This document shows, in pieces, positions 1 through 5,059 of a DNA stretch of 6,797 bases. The DNA comes from Actinomycetes bacterium (lineage in GTDB: Bacteria; Actinomycetota; Actinomycetes; Actinomycetales; Microbacteriaceae): assembly GCA_023450335.1 (NCBI GenBank), contig JAEXHA010000140.1, positions 1 to 6,797 on the forward strand. Reading direction: 5' to 3'. The notes below the pieces were generated by a model, which saw only the letters and a list, made by a program, of their open reading frames with translations, did no database searches and was not told where the DNA came from. How positions within the stretch are numbered: the stretch's first letter is position 1; every line of letters starts with the position of its first letter. The position numbers and the translations under genes are program-made.

Positions 1-285
1 ATCCTGTGCGACCCCGTCCTGTGCGTCGGCGCTGTACGCCCCGGTGTCTGGCGCGTCGGCGCCGTGCGCTCCGGCGCTGTAGGCCTCGGTATCCGGTGCG
101 TCGGCATCCCGCGCCCCGGCGCTGTACGCCCCGGTATCCCGTGCGTCGGCGCCCTGCGCTCCGGCGTCCTGCGCATCGGCATCCCACGCGTCGGCGCCCT
201 GCGTCCCGGCGCTGTTCGCCCCGGCATCCTGCGCTCCGGCGCTCTGCATCTCGGCCCCCCGCGCCCCGGCATCCTGCGCTCCAAG
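1..285 (-). repeat. Degenerate 45-bp in-frame tandem repeat in the kinase gene
   Basis: Read on the minus strand, six consecutive 45-bp blocks (285-241, 240-196, 195-151, 150-106, 105-61, 60-16) each encode 15 residues built from three 5-residue steps of type x-[DSG]-[AT]-[DGE]-A. The three blocks nearest the left edge are most alike: ADARDTGAYSAGARD, ADAPDTEAYSAGAHG and ADAPDTGAYSADAQD. The reading frame stays open because the unit is a multiple of three. The array continues to base 1, so its full length is unknown. It is not the classic pentapeptide-repeat fold, because the central Leu/Phe is missing. A flexible acidic linker is more likely. Confidence 0.85.
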
Positions 286-1659
286 GGGCTGCGCATCTAT
301 CGCCTGGGTGCCGGTGCCGGCGTCGGGAGCCCCGGCATCCACCGACTGCGAGCCGGTCGCCGGCGGGGCGTCGCGGCGGGGAGCGGCGCTGATCGGCGCG
401 GTGAGGGCGACATTGGGTGAGGTGGCCGGCGGGCGCTGCCGACGACGCAGCAGGCCGGCGATGCTGATCAGCCCCGTGGGTGCGCGCTTGGCGGCCGGGG
501 CCTCGGCGGTGGTCGGGGTGAAGGCGGCGCTGGGGCTGGTCGCTGTACGGTCGAGGAAGGTGACCTGGCGCTCGGGCGAGGTGGCGCGTGCGTCGAGCAC
601 GGCGTCGCGGGCGATGGGCACCAGGTCGATCTCGGCGACGACGAGGTCGCGGCGCTCATCGAGGCGTGCGAGGGCGAGCAGGTCTTCGACCAGCACGCCC
701 ATGCGGATCGCCTCCTTCTCGATGCGCTCCATCGACTGGGCCGTCTGCTCGTCACCCGAGATCGCGCCCATGCGGTAGAGCTCGGCGTAGCCGCGCACGG
801 TCACCAGGGGTGTGCGCAGCTCGTGGCTCGCATCGCCGATGAACCGCCGCATCTGGGCGACGGTGGCATCGCGCTGTCCGAGCGCCTGGTCGACGCGGTC
901 GAGCATGGCGTTGATGGCGGTCTTCAGCCGCCCCACCTCGGTGCGCGGCGAGATGTCGCCCATGCGCTGGCTGAAGTCTCCCGCGGCGATCGACATGGCG
1001 GTCTCCTCCACCTGGCCGAGGCCGCGGAAGGTGAGGGTGACCACCCACCGGGTCAGCAGCGCCGCGATGAGCAGCACGAGCAGGGCCAGCGCGGTGTAGA
1101 TGCCGATGAAGCTCGCGACGGTCTGGTTCACGGGCGAGAGGGGCAGGGCGATCAGCTGCGTGTTCAGTTCGCGTGCACCGTCGATCTGCAGCGCGTCGAC
1201 GCTCGCGTGGAACATCGCCCGCCCGTCGGTGGCCGGCAGCTCGAACGGCGTCGTGCCCGTGACGAGGGTCTCATCGAGCGAGAACTCCTCGGGGAACTCG
1301 GGCTCGGCCGGCCCCGAGCCGCCCCCAGTGGCCAGCAGCGTGCCGTCGGCGCCGTACACCGCGACGAAGAACTGCGTGGGCGCGGCGGTCTCTGACTCGG
1401 AGAACTGCGCCACCCCGTCGACGACCCGCACGTTCAAGATCGTGCTGGCCACATCGGTGGGCACGAGCTGGCGCAGGTTCTGATCGATGGCAGTGATCTG
1501 CGTCGTGCGCAGGAACACCATCGTGCCGATGCCTGCGGCGACCAAGCCGATCGCGAGCACCGCGACCGTGACGCCGGTGACCTTCGCGCGCAGACTGATG
1601 CCGCGCCACCAGGCGGTGAGGCGGTCGGTCTTCTTCGCGTGCGCGGCCTGGGGCGGCAT
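1..1659 (-). CDS. Sensor histidine kinase with repeat-rich insertion (C-terminus outside window)
   Basis: Membrane-bound sensor kinase of a two-component system; it should autophosphorylate on histidine and pass the phosphate to the response regulator encoded just upstream. The 553 visible codons give: basic N-terminus; membrane helix about 27-50; extracytoplasmic sensor region about 51-180 with no recognised fold; second helix about 181-203; HAMP about 204-256; HisKA with FIGDASHELRTPL, phospho-acceptor His279; and a helix ending LLALARLDER. A stretch like the first strand of the ATPase domain (ERQVTFL, about 364-370) is followed not by the N box but by a Pro/Ala-rich segment (about 374-433) and then Ala/Asp/Gly repeats to the window edge. 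The N, G1 and G2 boxes are not visible, so they lie further left or are absent. The ATG at 1659 is preceded by AGGAG overlapping the TAG stop of the regulator gene, so the two are co-transcribed and probably translationally coupled. The frame is open from 1659 to 1. The signal sensed is unknown. Confidence 0.93.
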   Translation of the reverse strand, partial: MPPQAAHAKKTDRLTAWWRGISLRAKVTGVTVAVLAIGLVAAGIGTMVFLRTTQITAIDQNLRQLVPTDVASTILNVRVVDGVAQFSESETAAPTQFFVAVYGADGTLLATGGGSGPAEPEFPEEFSLDETLVTGTTPFELPATDGRAMFHASVDALQIDGARELNTQLIALPLSPVNQTVASFIGIYTALALLVLLIAALLTRWVVTLTFRGLGQVEETAMSIAAGDFSQRMGDISPRTEVGRLKTAINAMLDRVDQALGQRDATVAQMRRFIGDASHELRTPLVTVRGYAELYRMGAISGDEQTAQSMERIEKEAIRMGVLVEDLLALARLDERRDLVVAEIDLVPIARDAVLDARATSPERQVTFLDRTATSPSAAFTPTTAEAPAAKRAPTGLISIAGLLRRRQRPPATSPNVALTAPISAAPRRDAPPATGSQSVDAGAPDAGTGTQAIDAQPLGAQDAGARGAEMQSAGAQDAGANSAGTQGADAWDADAQDAGAQGADARDTGAYSAGARDADAPDTEAYSAGAHGADAPDTGAYSADAQDGVAQD

Positions 1660-1664
1660 GCTGG

Positions 1665-1669
1665 CTCCT
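1665..1669 (-). promoter_or_regulatory. Ribosome binding site of the histidine kinase
   Basis: AGGAG on the minus strand lies 5 bases before the kinase ATG at 1659 and overlaps the TAG stop codon (1670-1668) of the response-regulator gene. This fixes the kinase start and suggests that ribosomes finishing the regulator reinitiate on the kinase. Confidence 0.7.
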
Positions 1670-2360
1670 AGGCCGACTTGCCGACCTTCAGCATGTAGCC
1701 GAATCCGCGCTTGGTCTGGATGAGCGGCTCAGACGAGTGCGGGTCGATCTTGCGCCGCAGGTACGAGATGTAGCTCTCGACGATGCCGGCGTCGCCGTTG
1801 AAGTCGTACTCCCACACATGGTCGAGGATCTGCGCCTTGCTGAGCACCCGGTTGGGGTTGAGCATGAGGTAGCGCAGCAGCTTGAACTCGGTGGGCGACA
1901 GGTCGATCGACACGTCGCCGACCACGACGTCGTGGGTGTCCTGATCCATCGACAGTTCGCCGGCCCGGATCGACGACTCCTCATCGGCCTGCATGGTGCG
2001 CCGCAGGATCGCCTGGATGCGCGCGACGATCTCGTCGAGGCTGAAGGGTTTGGTGACGTAGTCGTCGCCGCCGGCGTTGAGCCCCTCGATCTTGTCTTCG
2101 GTCTCGTCCTTGGCGGTCAGGAACAGGATCGGGGCGGTGTAGCCGGCGCCCCGCAGACGCTTGGTCACGCTGAACCCGTTCATGTCGGGGAGCATGACGT
2201 CGAGGATGATCAGGTCCGGTTCCTCTTCGAGGACGGCGGAGATCGTCTGCGCGCCGTTGGCCACGGCGCGGACCTGGTAGCCGGCGAAGCGCAGGCTCGT
2301 GACCAGCAGGTCCCGGATGTTCGGTTCGTCGTCGACGACGAGGATGCGCGGTGCGGTCAT
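1668..2360 (-). CDS. OmpR/PhoB-family response regulator
   Basis: DNA-binding response regulator of 230 residues, the usual length for the family and complete. The receiver domain (about 4-118) has the acidic pair Asp10/Asp11, phospho-acceptor Asp54 in ILDVMLPDMNGF, Thr82 in FLTAKD and Lys104 in VTKPF. The winged-helix Trans_reg_C domain (about 130-226) carries SPTEFKLLRYLMLNPN, then the recognition-helix region VESYISYLRRKID and the wing QTKRGFGYML. All key residues are intact. It is expected to be phosphorylated by the kinase encoded 8 bases downstream. The start is the ATG at 2360, giving MTAPRILVVDDEP. The open frame extends upstream, but that part has a composition unlike a receiver domain and covers the repeat-containing intergenic region. 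No Shine-Dalgarno sequence precedes the ATG, so the mRNA may be leaderless. It resembles actinobacterial regulators such as TcrX/PrrA; I cannot say which, so no symbol is given. Confidence 0.96.
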   Translation of the reverse strand: MTAPRILVVDDEPNIRDLLVTSLRFAGYQVRAVANGAQTISAVLEEEPDLIILDVMLPDMNGFSVTKRLRGAGYTAPILFLTAKDETEDKIEGLNAGGDDYVTKPFSLDEIVARIQAILRRTMQADEESSIRAGELSMDQDTHDVVVGDVSIDLSPTEFKLLRYLMLNPNRVLSKAQILDHVWEYDFNGDAGIVESYISYLRRKIDPHSSEPLIQTKRGFGYMLKVGKSA

Positions 2361-2400
2361 AGGCCCATACTGGCACCGGAATCGATGACGTGCCTGGAAA
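2361..2400 (-). promoter_or_regulatory. Possible leaderless promoter of the two-component operon
   Basis: On the minus strand a weak -10-like CAGTAT (2372-2367) lies six bases before the regulator ATG, so transcription would start at or next to the A of the start codon. No purine-rich ribosome binding site is present in the 20 bases upstream, which fits a leaderless mRNA. The -35 region is not convincing. This is a tentative call from sequence alone. Confidence 0.3.
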
Positions 2401-2469
2401 ACGCGCGATCTGTCGGGATCGATGGGTCCGTCGGGGCGGCGGGGTCGTCGCGGTGGGCGGGCCGGTGGC

Positions 2470-2571
2470 GTGTGGCTCTGGCCTCGCTTCGCGGGTCGGT
2501 GGCGGGTGGCTTTGGTATCCCTTCGCCGTCCCGCGGCGTGTGGCCGTGGCATCCCTTCGCCGTCTCGTGTT
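2470..2571. repeat. Three tandem 34-bp degenerate direct repeats
   Basis: Units begin at 2470, 2504 and 2538, exactly 34 bases apart. Each starts with a (G)TGTGGC/GGGTGGC block and then a CTTCGC core. The last two share ATCCCTTCGCCGTC (2517-2530 is TATCCCTTCGCCGT, 2551-2564 is ATCCCTTCGCCGTC); the first is more diverged (GCCTCGCTTCGC). The unit is not a multiple of three, and no gene is seen here, so this is a non-coding repeat next to the palindromic element. Confidence 0.7.
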
Positions 2572-2578
2572 CGGTTCG

Positions 2579-2644
2579 CAGGAGATTTTCGGGATCCCGG
2601 GCGTGTCGCAGGGGCGACACGCCGTGTCGACCGAAAACCTCCTG
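2579..2644. repeat. 66-bp imperfect palindromic element with nested stems
   Basis: The outer arms CAGGAGATTTTCGG (2579-2592) and CCGAAAACCTCCTG (2631-2644) pair at 13 of 14 positions. The inner arms GCGTGTCGC (2601-2609) and GCGACACGC (2614-2622) pair perfectly around an AGGG loop. A third half-site, CGTGTCG (2623-2629), could pair with the same CGACACG and give an alternative hairpin. There is no T-run on either side, so it is not a standard intrinsic terminator. It looks like an extragenic palindrome or dispersed REP/MITE-like repeat. A role in ending tetR transcription or in protein binding is possible. Confidence 0.75.
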
Positions 2645-2748
2645 AGTTCTGAACGCGGGGTCAGCTGCTGTGCGGGTGGGAGAGCGCGCGGGGTCAGGTG
2701 CGGCGTGGTCCTCGGGCGGGGTGGAGATCCGGTGCGGGGGCGAGCGAC

Positions 2749-3279
2749 TCAGGCGGTCACGCAGCCGCGCACCGCGCGCGCCACGCTGGGCCGCACCGGG
2801 GCGTCCGGATCGACGGTGAGGCGATGCATGACCAGACCGCTGCCGCAGGCGAGGATCGTTCGCGCCGCAGCCGGCGGGTCGGGCATGCCGAGGGTGGTGG
2901 CGATGCCCTGCAGCCATTGCTCGAACGCCACCCGCTGGCGGCGCAGCGCGGGCGCGCTGTGCGCATCCAGGAAGAGGCAGAACCGGGCGCGGGTGCGGGC
3001 GGCGTGGCGGGTGGTCTGCGCCTCGATCATGCGCGTGAGCGCGTCGATGAAATCCTCGATGGATGCCGGCGGACCGGCCGTGTAGTCGGCGCGCTCGTGC
3101 TCTGCGATCCAATCGACCAGGCCCGTGACCAGGGCGTCGCGGGTACGGAACCAGTTCGAGGTCGACCCGGCAGGAAGGCCCGCCCGGGCATCGACGCGCG
3201 CGTGGGTGAGGGCGCGCATGCCACCGTCGGCCACCACCTCGACGGCGGCGTCGAGGGCGCGTTCTCGGGTGGTGGGCAT
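2749..3279 (-). CDS. TetR/AcrR-family transcriptional repressor
   Basis: Predicted DNA-binding repressor of 176 residues, slightly short for the family but complete. The N-terminal helix-turn-helix (about 4-50) reads MPTTRERALDAA, then LTHARVDARAGL and STSNWFRTRDALV, the typical TetR_N layout with the recognition helix near 38-46. Residues about 55-170 form the variable ligand-binding and dimerisation domain, so the inducer cannot be predicted. The ATG at 3279 is chosen because it begins right before the first HTH helix; an upstream extension would run through the divergent promoter region. No ribosome binding site is visible, and a TAGAGT -10-like box lies seven bases upstream, so a leaderless mRNA is likely. 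The gene diverges from a small membrane-protein gene, and the 52-bp spacer holds a perfect inverted repeat. Autoregulation and repression of that neighbour are therefore the expected roles. Confidence 0.93.
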   Translation of the reverse strand: MPTTRERALDAAVEVVADGGMRALTHARVDARAGLPAGSTSNWFRTRDALVTGLVDWIAEHERADYTAGPPASIEDFIDALTRMIEAQTTRHAARTRARFCLFLDAHSAPALRRQRVAFEQWLQGIATTLGMPDPPAAARTILACGSGLVMHRLTVDPDAPVRPSVARAVRGCVTA

Positions 3280-3286
3280 GTCATCG

Positions 3287-3315
3287 ACTCTAGGTCTCGC
3301 GCGACTACTATGAAA
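3287..3315 (-). promoter_or_regulatory. Predicted promoter of the TetR-family gene
   Basis: On the minus strand a -35-like TTTCAT (3315-3310) and a -10 TAGAGT (3292-3287, fitting TAnnnT) are separated by 17 bases. The -10 ends seven bases before the ATG, placing the transcript start at or next to the start codon. The -35 lies in the centre of the inverted repeat, so bound repressor would block it. Confidence 0.4.
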
Positions 3316-3320
3316 GTAGT
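3304..3320. promoter_or_regulatory. Probable TetR operator (inverted repeat 6-5-6)
   Basis: ACTACTATGAAAGTAGT has perfect 6-base arms (ACTACT and AGTAGT) around ATGAA. It is an AT-rich island in a GC-rich region, located between the divergent starts of the TetR gene and the membrane-protein gene, the usual place for a TetR operator. Its right arm overlaps the predicted -10 of the plus-strand gene, and its centre overlaps the -35 of the TetR gene. Confidence 0.75.
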
Positions 3321-3322
3321 AT
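3317..3322 (+). promoter_or_regulatory. Predicted -10 box of the small membrane-protein gene
   Basis: TAGTAT fits the actinobacterial TAnnnT -10 pattern and ends nine bases before the ATG at 3332, with no ribosome binding site between. The transcript is probably leaderless or nearly so. No good -35 box is seen. Confidence 0.4.
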
Positions 3323-3331
3323 TCTTTCGTC

Positions 3332-3754
3332 ATGGCACACGTCGTCACGGCACTGTTCGCGATCCAGGCGATCGCGGGGCTCGTGCTCCTGGTGCGCTGG
3401 TGGCGGGTCGGACGGCCCACCGCGGCGCCGGTGTTCTCCCACGTCGCGGTGGGAGTGATCTCGCTCGGGCTGTGGATCACGTTCACGGTCACGGATGCCG
3501 TGGTGTGGGGCTGGCTCGCCTTGGTCGGCCTCACGATCGGCAACACCATCGGCGACGCACTGCTGCTCGTGCCGCGCTGGCGCCGGCACACCGGGCAGCG
3601 GCAGAGCTTCTTCCGCGACTACGGCGCCGCCATCGCGGGCGTGTTCCGCGGCAAGCTGCCTGCGCTGGTCGCCTTCCACGCGGTCTTCGCCGGTGCGGTC
3701 TACTTCTCGTGTCTGGGCGTGTGCATCGGCGCCACCATCGCCGCCGCGGCCTGA
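3332..3754 (+). CDS. Small four-helix membrane protein, function unknown
   Basis: I do not recognise a family for this 140-residue protein. Hydrophobic segments at about 4-22, 33-54, 57-80 and 108-137 suggest four membrane helices. A basic, polar loop at about 82-108 (PRWRRHTGQRQSFFRDYG) would be cytoplasmic by the positive-inside rule. The RWWRVGRP turn after helix 1 is also basic. The last helix contains two cysteines (FSCLGVCIGATIAAAA) close to the C-terminus. The ATG at 3332 is the only sensible start, with hydrophobic sequence following at once. No Shine-Dalgarno sequence is present, and a -10-like TAGTAT ends nine bases upstream. The gene is divergent from a TetR repressor with a shared operator-like inverted repeat, so expression is probably inducible. 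The size is small for a drug-efflux pump of a standard family, so I do not assign transport. Confidence 0.85.
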   Translation: MAHVVTALFAIQAIAGLVLLVRWWRVGRPTAAPVFSHVAVGVISLGLWITFTVTDAVVWGWLALVGLTIGNTIGDALLLVPRWRRHTGQRQSFFRDYGAAIAGVFRGKLPALVAFHAVFAGAVYFSCLGVCIGATIAAAA

Positions 3755-3780
3755 GCGAACCCCGGCATCGGCGCGACCGG

Positions 3781-3810
3781 TCGACAAAGCCGGGTGCTGA
3801 GTTCTATGGT
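3781..3810 (+). promoter_or_regulatory. Candidate promoter of the oxidoreductase-folP2-ribD operon
   Basis: TCGACA (3781-3786, close to TTGACA) and TATGGT (3805-3810, fitting TAnnnT) are 18 bases apart. Transcription would begin near 3816, giving a leader of about 23 bases that includes the ribosome binding site. No operator-like repeat was seen here. Confidence 0.4.
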
Positions 3811-3827
3811 CGGCATCAGGCGAGGGC

Positions 3828-3834
3828 GGGAGGG
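3828..3834 (+). promoter_or_regulatory. Ribosome binding site of the FAD oxidoreductase
   Basis: GGGAGGG ends four bases before the ATG at 3839. This favours that start over the in-frame ATG at 3794, which would add 15 non-conserved residues before the FAD-binding motif, and over the ATG at 3848. Confidence 0.6.
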
Positions 3835-3838
3835 CGCG

Positions 3839-5059
3839 ATGTCGCACATGGTCATCATCGGGGGAGGGGTCGCCGGGGGAACGGCGGCCGCCGCACTGCG
3901 ACGCGAGGGGTTCGAGGGCGAGGTGACGCTCATCGCCGCGGAGCCGCATCCACCCCACCAGCGCCCGCCGCTGTCGAAGGGATTCCTCGCCGGCGATGAA
4001 GACTTGGATGCCGTGCTGCTGCACCGCGGCGACTGGTATGCCGATCGTGGCATCCAGCTGCGCACGGGCGTGGCGGCGACCGGCCTCGACCCGGCGGCGC
4101 GCACCGTCGCGCTCGCCGACGGCACGACGCTGGCCTACGACGCGGTGCTGCTGGCCACCGGCGCCTCACCACGGTCGCTGCCGATCCCCGGTGCTGATCT
4201 GCCCGGAGTGCACACCCTGCGGCGCATCGAGGACTCGGAGGCGCTCGCGGCGGCGCTGCGCGGCGGCGACAAGCGTCTCGTGGTGATCGGCTCGGGGTGG
4301 ATCGGCATGGAGGTCGCCGCCACCGCCCGCGGGTTCGGCAACACCGTGACCGTGATCGGACGCGACGCGGTGCCGCTGGCGAACGCCGTCGGCACCCGGT
4401 TCGGCGAGATGTTCCGCGACGTGCACCTGGCCCACGGCGTCGACGTGCGCACGCGCGCCCACGTCGAGCGCATCACCGGCACCGACCGGGCCGATGGGGT
4501 GGTCGTCGACGGCGAGACGGTGCCCGCCGATCTCGTGCTCATCGGCGTCGGCGCGACGCCCAACACCGCGCTGGCCGAAGCGGCCGGACTGCGGCTGAGC
4601 GACGGCATCCACGTCGATTCGGGCCTGCACACCAGCGCGCCGGGGGTGTTCGCGGCCGGTGACGTGGCCAACCCGTATCACCCGGTGATCCAGCGGCATC
4701 TGCGCAGCGAGCACTGGGCCAACGCGCTGGGCACCGGCAAGGTCGCGGCCAAGTCGATGCTGGGACGGGCGGCGCGGTTCGACGAGATCCCCTACTTCTT
4801 CACCGACCAGTACGACCTGGGCATGGAGCTGTCGGGCTACCCGCCGCTGATGACCGATGCCGACCTCGTCGTGCGCGGCGACGTCGACGCCCGCGAGTTC
4901 ATCGCATTCTGGGTCGACGGCGGCCGCGTCGTCGGCGGCATGAACGTCAACATCTGGGACGTGAACAAGGACGTGCAGGCGCTCATCCGCTCGGGTGCCC
5001 GCATCGACGCGGCGCGGCTCGCCGACCCGGCCGTGCCGCTCGCGGACCTCGCCGCGTGA
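3839..5059 (+). CDS. FAD-dependent ferredoxin-reductase-like oxidoreductase
   Basis: Flavoprotein of 406 residues in the Pyr_redox_2/Reductase_C group, the type of ferredoxin-NAD(P)H reductases that feed P450s and Rieske dioxygenases (BphA4-like). It shows the N-terminal FAD motif VIIGGGVAGGTAAAALR (5-21), RPPLSK (42-47), LLATGA (104-109), the NAD(P) motif IGSGWIGMEVA (150-160), the second FAD motif TSAPGVFAAGDVA (265-277), EHWANA (291-296) and a C-terminal domain from about 320. No CxxC pair is seen, so it is not a disulphide reductase. After the nucleotide-binding helix, strand 2 ends TVIGRD where NADH enzymes usually have an acidic residue, hinting at NADPH use. Start set by the ribosome binding site and the position of the FAD motif. 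It overlaps the next gene by four bases (GTGA), so it leads a translationally coupled operon. No ferredoxin, P450 or oxygenase partner is visible. The electron acceptor is unknown. Confidence 0.94.
   Translation: MSHMVIIGGGVAGGTAAAALRREGFEGEVTLIAAEPHPPHQRPPLSKGFLAGDEDLDAVLLHRGDWYADRGIQLRTGVAATGLDPAARTVALADGTTLAYDAVLLATGASPRSLPIPGADLPGVHTLRRIEDSEALAAALRGGDKRLVVIGSGWIGMEVAATARGFGNTVTVIGRDAVPLANAVGTRFGEMFRDVHLAHGVDVRTRAHVERITGTDRADGVVVDGETVPADLVLIGVGATPNTALAEAAGLRLSDGIHVDSGLHTSAPGVFAAGDVANPYHPVIQRHLRSEHWANALGTGKVAAKSMLGRAARFDEIPYFFTDQYDLGMELSGYPPLMTDADLVVRGDVDAREFIAFWVDGGRVVGGMNVNIWDVNKDVQALIRSGARIDAARLADPAVPLADLAA

Larger units (their letters stand above)
2361..2748. other. Non-coding stretch between tetR-like gene and response regulator
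   Basis: About 390 bases without a credible gene. Both flanking genes are on the minus strand, so this is the 3' side of the TetR gene and the 5' side of the regulator. It contains three 34-bp direct repeats (2470-2571), a 66-bp palindromic element (2579-2644) and a pair of GCGGGGTCAG direct repeats (2655-2664 and 2688-2697). The open frames crossing it are Arg/Pro/Gly-rich and match no family I recognise. I see no typical hairpin-plus-T-run terminator after the TetR gene. Confidence 0.7.

Noticed and set aside
1..285. CRISPR array
   Set aside because: The repeats abut without spacers, keep a 45-bp coding period and stay in frame with the kinase.
1..285. Classic pentapeptide-repeat (quadrilateral helix) domain
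   Set aside because: The 5-residue period is present, but the central Leu/Phe of A(D/N)LxX repeats is missing, so that fold is not supported.
6..420. Arg/Pro- and Gly-rich open frames on the plus strand over the repeat region
   Set aside because: They are antisense to the histidine kinase, follow from its repeat and GC-rich composition, match no family, and the minus-strand frame continues without a break into a clear HisKA domain.
823..1395. Plus-strand open frame of 190 codons
   Set aside because: Antisense to the HAMP and sensor regions of the kinase; composition is that of a mirrored GC-rich gene, with no recognisable domain.
2579..2644. Intrinsic transcription terminator after the TetR gene
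   Set aside because: The stem is good, but no T-run follows on either strand, and it lies about 100 bases past the stop codon. Kept as a palindromic element instead.
1737..2645. Plus-strand open frame of 302 codons
   Set aside because: Lies opposite the response regulator, whose catalytic residues are all present on the minus strand, and then runs through non-coding repeats.
3794..3838. Upstream start (ATG 3794) for the FAD oxidoreductase
   Set aside because: It would add 15 residues before the FAD motif and overlap the candidate -10 box. The ATG at 3839 has a good ribosome binding site and places the motif at the usual distance.
2698..3999. Long plus-strand open frame of 433 codons
   Set aside because: It crosses the antisense of the TetR gene, the divergent promoter, the membrane-protein gene and the start of the oxidoreductase in another frame. 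Three better supported genes occupy the same DNA.
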